Source: Elusimicrobiota bacterium (GTDB lineage: Bacteria > Elusimicrobiota > Elusimicrobia > Elusimicrobiales > UBA9959). Taken from it: 64,000 bases of DNA. The notes under the pieces were generated by a model. The model saw only the letters and a program-made list of their open reading frames with translations, was not told the origin of the DNA and searched no databases. Of this stretch, positions 7,137 to 15,263 are shown one piece after another. Location of the stretch: positions 1 through 64,000 of the forward strand of contig JAPLKI010000016.1 in the NCBI GenBank assembly GCA_026388155.1, written 5' to 3'. The position numbers and the translations under genes were made by a program. Numbering within the stretch: the stretch's first letter is position 1; every line of letters starts with the position of its first letter.

Positions 7137-8246
7137 TTCAATTTCTTCTATAAGCGCCTTTAATTTTTCAACAGCTTTCAGCGGCGGCGGCGCCTGGACC
7201 CGCTTGAAATTGTTTTGCATCTCGCTGAGTTTTTCATGCTCTTTTATCAGTTCTTTAAGGCAGACGGCGAGTTCCGCCTCAAAGGCGGGGCCTTCTTTAA
7301 GCAATATGGCCGCGCCTTTCTCTGAAAGAACTTTTGCGTTCTCTTCCTGGTGGCCGGAGGCCGACGAGGGTAAAGGCACCAGCACCGCCGGTTTCGCGAG
7401 GCTGAGCAGCTCGGCCACCGTGCCGGCGCCTGAGCGCGCCACCACGAAGTCGGCGGCGGAGTAAAGGTTGTCCATTCTTTCCTCGTAGGCGATAAGTTTC
7501 AGCCATTTCGCTTCCAGGGTTTTGCCGTAGGCTGTCTTTATGCTTTCAAAATCCCGCCTGCCGGCAACATGGACAAGCTGGAATTTAAGCCCCAGGCCGG
7601 AAAGTTTTTTTACCGCATGGACTACGGCCAAGTTTAATCTCCGGGCGCCCTGGCTGCCGCCGAAAACAAGGAAAGAGGTCAGGTCTTTTTCAAGGCCCAA
7701 AAGCTCCCTGGCTTCGTCTTTGGGCTTTGGCTCGGAGAAAAAGGGTCTTATGGGGGTGCCTGTAAGCCGCGACTTGGCCGCGAAAGAATTGGTCCGCATA
7801 GGCAGACCCAGCGCCACCAGGCCCGCGAAACGGGCGCAGAGATAATTTCCAAGCCCGAATTTGGCGTTAGACTCGTGCAGCAGGGCCGGCACCCCCTTTA
7901 TGCGCGCCGCGAGGAGCGCCGGAAAAGAGACATAACTGCCGGTGCCGAACACGACCGCCGGCTCAAAATCGGAAATAATTTTAAGGCAGGCGTTAAGCGA
8001 ACCGCCGAGTTTACATGCGAAAGCTATGTGGGACAGGGGGTTAAGCGTCCTTGGCAGGGCGCGTGTGTCAATTTCGGCGTAAGGGAGATATGCCTCATCC
8101 AGCGTTTTTCGGGCCATGTCGTCTTTTTTTACCAGAAAAAGCGGCTCCCAGCCCGATGCTTTAAGTTCCCTGCCCACGGCAAATCCCGGGTAAAAGTGCC
8201 CGCCCGTGGCCCCCGAGGCGATAATGATTCTTTTAGATTTTTGCAC
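7095..8246 (-). CDS. murG: MurG, lipid II-forming GlcNAc transferase
   Basis: 383 aa. Transfers GlcNAc from UDP-GlcNAc to lipid I at the inner face of the cytoplasmic membrane, making lipid II. N-domain loop ASGATGGHFYPG (residues 11-22), acceptor-side HESNAKFGLGNYL, second-domain FGGSQGARRLN and the UDP-GlcNAc site ARSGAGTVAEL with PLPSSASGHQEENA. Last of the dcw genes here; ftsW lies 108 bp upstream. The C-terminal residues SHRQKDAISSKP are encoded by the heptad array, so the original end was probably earlier and the repeat has extended the protein. Confidence 0.95.
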   Translation of the reverse strand: MQKSKRIIIASGATGGHFYPGFAVGRELKASGWEPLFLVKKDDMARKTLDEAYLPYAEIDTRALPRTLNPLSHIAFACKLGGSLNACLKIISDFEPAVVFGTGSYVSFPALLAARIKGVPALLHESNAKFGLGNYLCARFAGLVALGLPMRTNSFAAKSRLTGTPIRPFFSEPKPKDEARELLGLEKDLTSFLVFGGSQGARRLNLAVVHAVKKLSGLGLKFQLVHVAGRRDFESIKTAYGKTLEAKWLKLIAYEERMDNLYSAADFVVARSGAGTVAELLSLAKPAVLVPLPSSASGHQEENAKVLSEKGAAILLKEGPAFEAELAVCLKELIKEHEKLSEMQNNFKRVQAPPPLKAVEKLKALIEEIEKSHRQKDAISSKP

Positions 8247-8265
8247 TGTATATTTCTCCCTGGCA

Positions 8266-8356
8266 AGTAGACAGAATCCATTAGTCAGAATTCCTAATGT
8301 TCTGCTTCTGAATACTGACTTCTAACTTCTAACTCATAACTCTTAACTCCTGACTT
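8266..8356. repeat. heptad array, word ACTTCTA / TCAGAAT
   Basis: Between ftsW and murG. Right half reads ACTTCTA, ACTTCTA, ACTCATA, ACTCTTA, ACTCCTG at exact seven-base spacing; left half holds the opposed TTAGTCAGAATT-type words. Confidence 0.8.
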
Positions 8357-9500
8357 ACCATCTCACCGGGCTCCTGTGGGCTGAAATGTTGAGAATCAGT
8401 CCGACAGCCATAAGGCTTGCGAGTATTGAGGAACCACCGTATGAAAAAAACGGCAGCGGGATGCCCTTGGTAGGGATTATCCCTATGGCCATTGAAAGAT
8501 TGAAGAAAGCCTGAAGCGTAACGGTAAGCGAGAGCCCGAGCGCCGCAAGCGTTGTATAAAGGCTCGGCGCGTTTCTTGCCACGCGCACGCCTTTTATCAG
8601 GAAAGCGGTGAACAATGCCACTATAAGAAGCCCGCCCGCGAGCCCCAGTTCCTCCGCGATCACGGGAAAAATGAAATCGGTGTGCGGTTCCGGCAGATAC
8701 ATGAGTTTTAGTTTTGACGCCCCGAGTCCCTTGCCGAGCCAGCCGCCGGAGCCCACGGCGAGCAATGACTGCACCAGCTGGTAGCCGGTGCCCGAGGCGT
8801 CCTGCCAGGGCGAGAGGAAGGTTTTAAGCCGCGCTATGCGGTAAGGATGCCTGAAAAGCTCAAATATAAAAACCGGCAGCACGCCCGTAAGCGGCAGGAA
8901 TATGTGTTTCAATTTAGCGCCGGCCGCGAAAAACAGCATTAAGGCCACCAGGAAGATCAGCGCGGGTGTGCCAAGGTCGGGCTCAAGCGCTATCAGCGCG
9001 CAGACGATCCCGGTTATCGCATAAGGTTTGACCATAGCTTTCCATGAGGCCTGGAGCTGGCTGTTGTTTTTGTCAAAATAATCGGCCAGATAAAGTATCA
9101 GCGCTATCTTGGCGAATTCGCTCATCTGCAGTTTCATTATCCCGAGCGGTATCCAGCGCCGCACATGCGCCACCGGCCGCATGAACAGGGTGATCACAAG
9201 CAGCGCAATGGTGGCGAGTACGGCCGGCTTTATGAAATGCCGTATTTTCTCAAGGTCAAGGCGGATTATTACCCCGGTAAGAATAAGGCCGCCTAACATA
9301 TATAACCCCTGGCGCTTGACGAAATAAAAAGAATTCAGCCCTTTGTTGGACGCGTAGATGGCGCTGGCCGAGTAAAGCGAAACCAGCCCGAAAACCAGCA
9401 GACAGAAAACTATGAAGAGAAGGGAATAGTCCATGTATTTAAGGCTGTGATTAGTTATCACATTATAATCCAGTCTTTCCCTTTTTGAAGCGTAGTCCAT
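8355..9500 (-). CDS. ftsW: FtsW, SEDS septal peptidoglycan polymerase
   Basis: 381 aa with about ten membrane segments. SEDS glycosyltransferase that polymerises lipid II at the septum with its partner PBP (FtsI, encoded in the other dcw block). Hallmarks: LYSASAIYA near residue 45, EPDLGTPALI, PEPHTDFIFPVIAEELG in the large loop and LPFFSYGGSS near the C-terminus. Position between murD and murG supports FtsW over RodA. ATG 9500 is used for the longest reading; ATG 9434 (MDYSLLF) is an equal alternative, since neither has a good ribosome site. Confidence 0.93.
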   Translation of the reverse strand: MDYASKRERLDYNVITNHSLKYMDYSLLFIVFCLLVFGLVSLYSASAIYASNKGLNSFYFVKRQGLYMLGGLILTGVIIRLDLEKIRHFIKPAVLATIALLVITLFMRPVAHVRRWIPLGIMKLQMSEFAKIALILYLADYFDKNNSQLQASWKAMVKPYAITGIVCALIALEPDLGTPALIFLVALMLFFAAGAKLKHIFLPLTGVLPVFIFELFRHPYRIARLKTFLSPWQDASGTGYQLVQSLLAVGSGGWLGKGLGASKLKLMYLPEPHTDFIFPVIAEELGLAGGLLIVALFTAFLIKGVRVARNAPSLYTTLAALGLSLTVTLQAFFNLSMAIGIIPTKGIPLPFFSYGGSSILASLMAVGLILNISAHRSPVRW

Positions 9501-9511
9501 ATTAAAAAGGC

Positions 9512-9545
9512 AGCGAATAGCGAATAGCGAATAGCGAATAGCTGG
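9512..9545. repeat. heptad array, word AGCGAAT
   Basis: Four near-perfect tandem copies of AGCGAAT between murD and ftsW. Same word as at 16605-16688, 27654-27690 and 63937-64000. Confidence 0.85.
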
Positions 9546-9554
9546 TGGAGATTC

Positions 9555-10928
9555 TCATTTAAGTTTTTTTACTAACTCCTTAAATTTACGGCCGCGGGCC
9601 TCGTAATCGCTGAACTGGTCGAACGAGGCGCAGGCGGGCGATAAAAGCACCAGGTCGCCAGCGGCGGCGTTCGCTCGGGCGGTCTTGATCGCGGTTTTAA
9701 GATCTTTTGACGGCGTAAGAGGGCAGGCGCCGGAAAGTTCTTTCTCGATTTTAGCGGCGGCCGAGCCTATGGTAAGTATCTCTTTCACATATTTCCGCAG
9801 CAGCGGTTTTAAGGGCGAATACGGGCTGCCCTTATCCAGCCCGCCAAGTATCAGGTGGATGTTTTTCGCGCCGCCCAAAGCCTTCAGCGCCACCAGTGTT
9901 GAGTCCACATTGGTGGCTTTGGAATCGTTTATGTATGTAACTCCTTCAAGCGCGCGCGCTGTTTCTATGCGGTGCTCCACGCCCTTAAAATTTGAAAAAA
10001 CTTTTTTCAGCGTTTCAGGCTTTACCCCGGCGGCAAGCGCCATAAGCCCCGCACACATGGCGTTTTCAAGGTTATGAGCGCCCGGCAGGGCGGGCGCAGC
10101 TAAGCGGCAGGTTTCCCCCCCCGTTTTAAAAACAAGGCTGCCGCCGGATCCGCTGTAAGCGTTAAGGTCTCCCCCGCGGCGGGCCGAAGAAAAATAAAGC
10201 GTTTTCGCCTTACAAAGGCGCTCTAGCGCACGGCAGCGCGGGTCTTCGTAATTTAAAACGCAAAAATCATCTTTCCCCTGGAATTTGAAAACTTTTTCTT
10301 TCGCCTTTATATAGCCGGCCATGCCGCCGTGATGGTCAAGGTGGTCGGGGGTGATATTCAGCACGCAGGAGACCGCGGGTTTAAGGCGGGAGGAGTCTTC
10401 AAGCTGGTAGCTTGAAAGTTCCATCACTATAAAATCAGCGGCGCGCGCTTTTTGCGACAGGGCCGAGGCCGGAATTCCCACATTGCCGCAGACCAAAGCC
10501 CTTGCGCCCGTCCCGGCGAGGTGGCGTTTCATTATCTCTCCCAGAAGCACGGTGGTGGTGGTTTTTCCGTTGGTGCCGGTGACGGCCAGAAAATTTTTTG
10601 TTTTTGAGAAAGCCAGCGCTATTTCCACTTCGCTGAAAACCGGAATTCCCTTTTTTTCAAGTGAAACGATCAGCGGATTGGAGCGGGGCATGCCGGGGCT
10701 TTTTACGGCGAATCCGCAGGCGAAAACTTCGCGGCTGTGGCCGCCGGTTTCCACTTTTACTTTAGCGGGGAGGCCTTTGATCTTATCCCGCACTTCGGCC
10801 GCTTTTTTCGCCTCGCTCAGCAGTACGGAAAATCCCCTGGCGGCAAGCAAGCCGGCGCAGGCGGCGCCCGATTTTCCCGCGCCGATGATCAGCGCTCGTT
10901 TATTTTTGAATTTTTCAGGATGGAACAT
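9555..10928 (-). CDS. murD: MurD, UDP-MurNAc-L-Ala:D-Glu ligase
   Basis: 457 aa, normal length. ATP-dependent addition of D-glutamate to UDP-MurNAc-L-alanine in the cytoplasm. N-terminal Rossmann part ALIIGAGKSGAACAGLLAARG, the P-loop VTGTNGKTTTTVLLGE near residue 117, SSYQLEDS, then LNITPDHLDHHG and the C-terminal NDSKATNVDST. Lies 107 bp downstream of mraY with a heptad array in between. Confidence 0.95.
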   Translation of the reverse strand: MFHPEKFKNKRALIIGAGKSGAACAGLLAARGFSVLLSEAKKAAEVRDKIKGLPAKVKVETGGHSREVFACGFAVKSPGMPRSNPLIVSLEKKGIPVFSEVEIALAFSKTKNFLAVTGTNGKTTTTVLLGEIMKRHLAGTGARALVCGNVGIPASALSQKARAADFIVMELSSYQLEDSSRLKPAVSCVLNITPDHLDHHGGMAGYIKAKEKVFKFQGKDDFCVLNYEDPRCRALERLCKAKTLYFSSARRGGDLNAYSGSGGSLVFKTGGETCRLAAPALPGAHNLENAMCAGLMALAAGVKPETLKKVFSNFKGVEHRIETARALEGVTYINDSKATNVDSTLVALKALGGAKNIHLILGGLDKGSPYSPLKPLLRKYVKEILTIGSAAAKIEKELSGACPLTPSKDLKTAIKTARANAAAGDLVLLSPACASFDQFSDYEARGRKFKELVKKLK

Positions 10929-10944
10929 TATGTTAATTTAAAAG

Positions 10945-11032
10945 ACAGTGTAGAGTGGAGAGTAGATAGTGTAGAGATTATAAGGAAATTCCTTAGACGC
11001 TCTACACTCTACACTATCCACTATCTACTTCT
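10945..11032. repeat. heptad array, inverted pair, word AGTGTAG
   Basis: Units AGTGTAG, AGTGGAG, AGTAGAT, AGTGTAG, AGATTAT, then the palindromic centre AAGGAAATTCCTTA, then CTCTACA, CTCTACA, CTATCCA, CTATCTA. Could fold into a long imperfect hairpin between mraY and murD. Confidence 0.85.
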
Positions 11033-11035
11033 TTT

Positions 11036-12121
11036 TCACCTTATCTTCAGCGACGACAGCGCGAGCAGCATCAGCATTACGCCCACTATCCAGAAACGCA
11101 TTGTGACCTTTGATTCGGCTATGCCTTTCAGCTCAAAATGGTGGTGTATGGGAGCCATTAAAAAAAGGCGTTTTTTATTCCGCAGTTTAAAGGAACCCAT
11201 CTGCAGTATTACGGACATGGTCTCAATGAGAAAAATGCCGCCGGCCACCGGCAGCAGCAGCTCGGCTTTAACGCAGAGGGCGGCCACGCCTATGGCCCCG
11301 CCGAGAAAAAGAGAACTGGTGTCGCCCATAAAAACCTCGGCGGGATAGGAGTTGAACCAGAGAAAACCCAGACAGGAGCCCATCATGGAGCCTAAAAATA
11401 CGACTATTTCCCCCGCTCCCTCCACGGGGATTATTTTAAAATAGGACGCCAGCTTGATATTGCCGGCCGAATAGGCGATAACGGCGAAAGTCAGCGCGGT
11501 AAACATTATAGAGCCGGCGGCAAGCCCGTCCAGGCCGTCGGTCAGGTTTACGGCGTTTGAAGAGCCGATTATAACTATCATGGCGAGCGCGAAATACAAA
11601 ACCGAGAGGTTGAGGTAAACTTCCTTGGTGTAGGGGATAAGGAGCATGGTGGAATAGGCCGTGTTCGGCGGGCTGACGGCCAGGTAACCCACCACGACTA
11701 TGGCGGTAAATATCTGCAGCGAAAATTTAAATTTTGAAGAAGCGCCGGCCGGATTCTTCTTGACCAGTTTCGTGTAGTCGTCCATCCAGCCCGTGAAGGC
11801 CAGCACTACCGTGGTAAAAAGCAAAAGCAGTATGAAGCGGTTGTCCAGCCTTGCCCAGAGCAGGGTGCCGAGCACCAGCGTAAAAAATATCAGCAGGCCG
11901 CCCATGGTGGTGGTGCCCTGCTTTGAAAGGTGGGACTTCGGGCCGTCGGTGCGCTGAACCTGGCCTATTTTATAGGAACGGAGCTTCGCTATCAGCCAGG
12001 GCCCTAAAAGAAGGCTTAACACGAATGAGGTGATAACGGCTCCGGCCGCCCTGAAAGTTATGTACTGCATAACATTTAAAGGGCTGAATAAACTTTTCAG
12101 GTGATACGCGTAATAAAGCAT
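11036..12121 (-). CDS. mraY: MraY, phospho-MurNAc-pentapeptide transferase
   Basis: 361 aa, about ten membrane segments. Transfers phospho-MurNAc-pentapeptide from UDP to undecaprenyl phosphate, giving lipid I. Signature Mg site GWMDDYTKLVKKN with the Asp pair, SSNAVNLTDGLDGLAAGS, MGDTSSLFLGGAIG and the C-terminal MAPIHHHFELKG histidine cluster are all present. The residues match the catalytic set of the family. The preceding gene murF is 454 bp away, an unusually wide gap that holds a structured repeat and a heptad array. Confidence 0.96.
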   Translation of the reverse strand: MLYYAYHLKSLFSPLNVMQYITFRAAGAVITSFVLSLLLGPWLIAKLRSYKIGQVQRTDGPKSHLSKQGTTTMGGLLIFFTLVLGTLLWARLDNRFILLLLFTTVVLAFTGWMDDYTKLVKKNPAGASSKFKFSLQIFTAIVVVGYLAVSPPNTAYSTMLLIPYTKEVYLNLSVLYFALAMIVIIGSSNAVNLTDGLDGLAAGSIMFTALTFAVIAYSAGNIKLASYFKIIPVEGAGEIVVFLGSMMGSCLGFLWFNSYPAEVFMGDTSSLFLGGAIGVAALCVKAELLLPVAGGIFLIETMSVILQMGSFKLRNKKRLFLMAPIHHHFELKGIAESKVTMRFWIVGVMLMLLALSSLKIR

Positions 12122-12156
12122 GTTTACTCCTTAAAAGCAGGCCACAAGTTCAAATC

Positions 12157-12392
12157 GTTAGTGCAACAAGCGGTGGAATTTATGTGTGTCGTGGCTGCAA
12201 GTTCGGGGGTCCTGCCGGCGGATTGCCCTTCGCCCCAGACCCGTGGGGGGACCCTCCCGTGGTCCCCCTCCACCCCGTATTGAGGGGTGGAGCCTCCTCC
12301 CCGCTACTGGGGCGCAGCGGGCAAACCCGCCGTCACCCCCTCCAATTATTCCCACGACACAATGGTATCCTGACTAGCCTTGTTGCACTAGC
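12157..12392. repeat. 236-bp nested inverted-repeat element with two terminal hairpins
   Basis: Fully nested pairings: P1 12157-12170/12379-12392 (14 bp, one G-T); P2 12185-12194/12352-12361 (10 bp); P3 GGCGG and TTGCCC at 12217-12228 with GGGCAA and CCGCC at 12319-12331; P4 CGCCCCAG 12231-12238/12307-12314 (8 bp); then two side-by-side hairpins, GGGGGACC 12246-12253/12261-12268 and CTCCACCCC 12268-12276/12284-12292, each with a seven-base loop (they share one base). It lies between murF and mraY. Either a structured RNA or a MITE-like element; no ORF is credible. Confidence 0.7.
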
Positions 12393-12515
12393 ACCTTGAA
12401 TGTGCTGGCGAACTATCTTAATTAAAATTCACTGGTATATTTTATTATTTTTAGGGAGGGTTTGCTTGGAGTAACGGCGGGAATGGGGTAATTGACAATC
12501 AATGGCGGTAAGGCA

Positions 12516-12572
12516 ACATCTGAGTTCGCTGATTTACCGGTTCACTGATTACCGATTACCGGTTACTGATCA
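12516..12572. repeat. heptad array, word ACCGATT/ACCGGTT
   Basis: Units CTGATTT, ACCGGTT, then ACCGATT, ACCGGTT, ACTGATC near the end of murF. Confidence 0.7.
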
Positions 12573-12575
12573 CTT

Positions 12576-13928
12576 TCAACTTCCCCTTTCCATTCCCTCT
12601 ATTATTTTTTCAAATTTCATGGAGCGGGAGGCTTTTATAAGGAAAGTTCCGCTTTTGCCTGCTATCAATTCCCTTGCCTCGGCGAGCCAGGCCGCCATTT
12701 CAGGCGCGTAGATAAGGCCTTTTCCCCCCGCCGCGTAAAAAGCGTTGGCCGCCGCTTTCATTTCAGGCCCGGCCAGGAATATTTTTTCCGCCGCAGCGGC
12801 AGTGAGCGCTTTCCCCAGCTCGGCGTGATAGGCGGCGGAATGCGCTCCCAGTTCTTTCATGTCCCCAAGCATCAGCCAACGCGGGGCCGGGTAATCCGCA
12901 AGTTCTTTCAGCGCCGCCGCCATGGATTGGGGGTTGGCGTTATAGGCGTCCAGAATTATAGTGGCTGCTTTAAAATGTAAAACCTGCATGCGCATGGGCG
13001 GCGGGGTATAGGTTTCAAGCCCTGCCTTTATCATATCCCACGAGAGCCCGCAGGCTAAAGCGGCGCCCGCGGCCGCCGCCGCGTTATAAAAATTGTGGCT
13101 GGCCGGAGCCGGGAGCGTTATTCTAAAGGACTTTCCCTCATGTGTAAGCTCCAGGGTTTTTCCCGGAGACACGCGGACATCGGCCTCTTTACCGCAGCCG
13201 AAGGTAAGGCCGTTGACTTTGGATTTTTCAAGGCGGGACAGGTAAGCGTCGTCCGAATTGTAAACCAGTTTTCCCCCGGCGGCAAGGCAGGCGGCCAGCT
13301 CGATTTTTGTTTCAAACACGGTTTCCATGCTGCCGAAATATTCCAGGTGCGACGGGCCGATATTCGTTATAATGCCGCAGGTGGGCCGGGCGAGGGTTCC
13401 GATCTCAAGAATATCGCCCTTGCGCGAAGCGCCGAGTTCAAAAACACCGAATTTGTGGCTTTGGTCCAGTTCAAGCAGGGATAAGGGCAGGCCGAACTGG
13501 TTGTTACAATTGCCGGCGTTCGAACAGGTTTTGCCGGCCTGCCGGAAAATTGAAAGAAGCATTTCCTTGGTAGTGCTCTTGCCGTTGGAACCTGTTATCG
13601 CGGTAAGCGGAATATTAAAGCGCTGCCTGTGCCAGGCGGCCAGACGCTGGAGGGCCAGCAGGGTGTTGTCCACGGCTATAACGGTTGCCGGCTTTTGGGC
13701 GGGCAGTTTTGCCGCTTCCGCTATCCAGCCGCCGGCTCCGGCTGCCAGGGTGGCGGGCAGGAAAGTATGCGCGTCGTAGTTAAGCCCCTTGAGCGGCAGG
13801 AAAAAATCCCCCTTCTTCACTTTCCGCGAGTCTGTTTCAAAACGGTCAAAGACCGCGCGCGGGTCGCCTTTCAGCAGTTTCCCGCCAAGCGCGCCTGTAA
13901 GAGTTTCAATGTCAGTTTTAAGGTCCAT
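12576..13928 (-). CDS. murF: MurF, D-Ala-D-Ala adding ligase
   Basis: 450 aa. Adds D-Ala-D-Ala to UDP-MurNAc-tripeptide, completing the pentapeptide. P-loop ITGSNGKSTTKEML near residue 111, NCNNQFGLPLSLL, ELGASRKGDI, NIGPSHLEYFGS, and the C-terminal ILDAYNANPQSMAAAL and MLGDMKELG motifs typical of MurF. It starts the left dcw block. In ordinary dcw clusters it follows murE directly; here murE lies 14.8 kb away. Confidence 0.95.
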   Translation of the reverse strand: MDLKTDIETLTGALGGKLLKGDPRAVFDRFETDSRKVKKGDFFLPLKGLNYDAHTFLPATLAAGAGGWIAEAAKLPAQKPATVIAVDNTLLALQRLAAWHRQRFNIPLTAITGSNGKSTTKEMLLSIFRQAGKTCSNAGNCNNQFGLPLSLLELDQSHKFGVFELGASRKGDILEIGTLARPTCGIITNIGPSHLEYFGSMETVFETKIELAACLAAGGKLVYNSDDAYLSRLEKSKVNGLTFGCGKEADVRVSPGKTLELTHEGKSFRITLPAPASHNFYNAAAAAGAALACGLSWDMIKAGLETYTPPPMRMQVLHFKAATIILDAYNANPQSMAAALKELADYPAPRWLMLGDMKELGAHSAAYHAELGKALTAAAAEKIFLAGPEMKAAANAFYAAGGKGLIYAPEMAAWLAEARELIAGKSGTFLIKASRSMKFEKIIEGMERGS

Positions 13929-13960
13929 TTTTTAGATCCCAAATTCTTGCCAGGGGCGTT

Positions 13961-14548
13961 TCACCTTTCGAAGTACACCATATCTATAAGGAACAAGGCC
14001 CCAAGAAGCACGGCTTTTTGCTCCTCGTTCGCGCCCTGCGGGAACTTGACGCTGAAATTATCGGCGTCGGTGAAAACTTCTTTGCCCAGGCCGCTCCATT
14101 TTTTCACTATTTCACCTGTCTCAATATCGTTTTTTGAGATTTTGAAAGTCCAGGGGTGCAGGACAGGCGCGCAGATGCTATACATCACGGCTCCCTGGGG
14201 CTCTTCAACCGTGAATTTTTTTGTCAATATTGAGAACCTGCGCTTGATCTTTCCCAGGGGTCTGCCTTCGGAATTGAAAATTGTCGCCTCATGGAAGAAG
14301 AATCTGAACGGTTTTACGGATTTTATGACGGGCCGGCCTTCCATGGATAAAATGTGCATGGTCAAAGGCCTTAGCACCTTAAGGAACAATCTGACTAAAA
14401 CCGAGCTCTCTTCGGCGGCCCAATACAGCTGCTGATTTGAAGAGTCTAAAACGGCATATTTGTTCTTTGTTTCAAAGCCGGTTAAAATTTCCCCCCATTC
14501 TTTTTTCTGCTGAACAATAACCGATTCCGCCGCTTTTAATTTTTCCAT
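13961..14548 (-). CDS. scramblase/LURP-like domain protein
   Basis: 195 aa from ATG 14548, preceded by AAGGAG. The pattern resembles the phospholipid scramblase/LURP-one (Tubby-like barrel) family: EILTGFETKNKYAVLDSSNQ, LYWAAEESS, RPLTMHILSMEGRPV, IFNSEGRPLGKI, RRFSILTKKF and a central hydrophobic segment near the C-terminus (AVLLGALFLIDMVYF). Bacterial members have no proven scramblase activity, so membrane or lipid association is only a suggestion. It lies 32 bp upstream of murF on the same strand and may be cotranscribed with it. Confidence 0.65.
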   Translation of the reverse strand: MEKLKAAESVIVQQKKEWGEILTGFETKNKYAVLDSSNQQLYWAAEESSVLVRLFLKVLRPLTMHILSMEGRPVIKSVKPFRFFFHEATIFNSEGRPLGKIKRRFSILTKKFTVEEPQGAVMYSICAPVLHPWTFKISKNDIETGEIVKKWSGLGKEVFTDADNFSVKFPQGANEEQKAVLLGALFLIDMVYFER

Positions 14549-14644
14549 GTCTACTCCTTTATAAAACCACCGCCGCATTCCCGGTTAATTCTAACAAATC
14601 GCTTATTCAAAATATATACGGTTCTTCCGGTTTGCCGGAACTCC

Positions 14645-15256
14645 TTACCCCTTTGGCTCTTTCTGGGTCCAGAAGCCTTTGAATATATAGCCAATTTTAA
14701 AACCCAGGGCCGGGCGCAGTTTTCCGCTAGTGCCGCCGCCCATATCGCTGAGGCTTATTTCCGTAAACCGGTAAAAAAAAGTGAAGTTTATTCCGCTGGG
14801 CGCGTCAGAACCGTTGTCTGTCTGGTAAAACAAACCGGCGGAAACCACCGGCGCCATAAAAAAGTCGCCCGCCGCAAGCCCGATATCGCCCAGTGCTGAA
14901 GCGGTAAAGCGAAGGGGCTTGGTTTGAATTTTCGGCGACATGTAGCCCAGCCCCGCCAGGAAGTCAAAAATATAGAACGAATTATCCGCGCCCAGACTGC
15001 TGCCGTTCAGGTTTACATGCTGCAGCTGCAGGCCGCCGGTTTTAGAGAACTCCTCACCATTGCCCAAAGACATCAGGCCCAGCCCCCAGGGACGCACCTG
15101 CGCGGTTTCTTTGTTCCCCGGCAGATATATATTCTGCGGCAAAGGCAGGATAAAGTAGAACTCGTTATTGGGAACCCACTTAAACGCGGGTTTGTTTTCC
15201 GCCCGCGCCATCCCCGGCATAGCGGCCGCCAGCAGAACGGCCAATAATATTTTCAC
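14645..15256 (-). CDS. secreted outer-membrane-type protein of unknown function
   Basis: 203 aa with a signal peptide (MKILLAVLLAAAMPGMARA). The mature part alternates polar and hydrophobic residues and has many Gly, Phe and Tyr residues, ending in RPALGFKIGYIFKGFW, like a small beta-barrel. No specific family recognised. It starts 7 bp after the stop of the purine permease on the same strand, so the two are likely cotranscribed. Confidence 0.6.
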   Translation of the reverse strand: MKILLAVLLAAAMPGMARAENKPAFKWVPNNEFYFILPLPQNIYLPGNKETAQVRPWGLGLMSLGNGEEFSKTGGLQLQHVNLNGSSLGADNSFYIFDFLAGLGYMSPKIQTKPLRFTASALGDIGLAAGDFFMAPVVSAGLFYQTDNGSDAPSGINFTFFYRFTEISLSDMGGGTSGKLRPALGFKIGYIFKGFWTQKEPKG

Positions 15257-15263
15257 AATTTAC

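Noticed and set aside
9512-9545. CRISPR array from the tandem repeats
   Set aside because: Units are seven bases with no spacers and no cas genes nearby.
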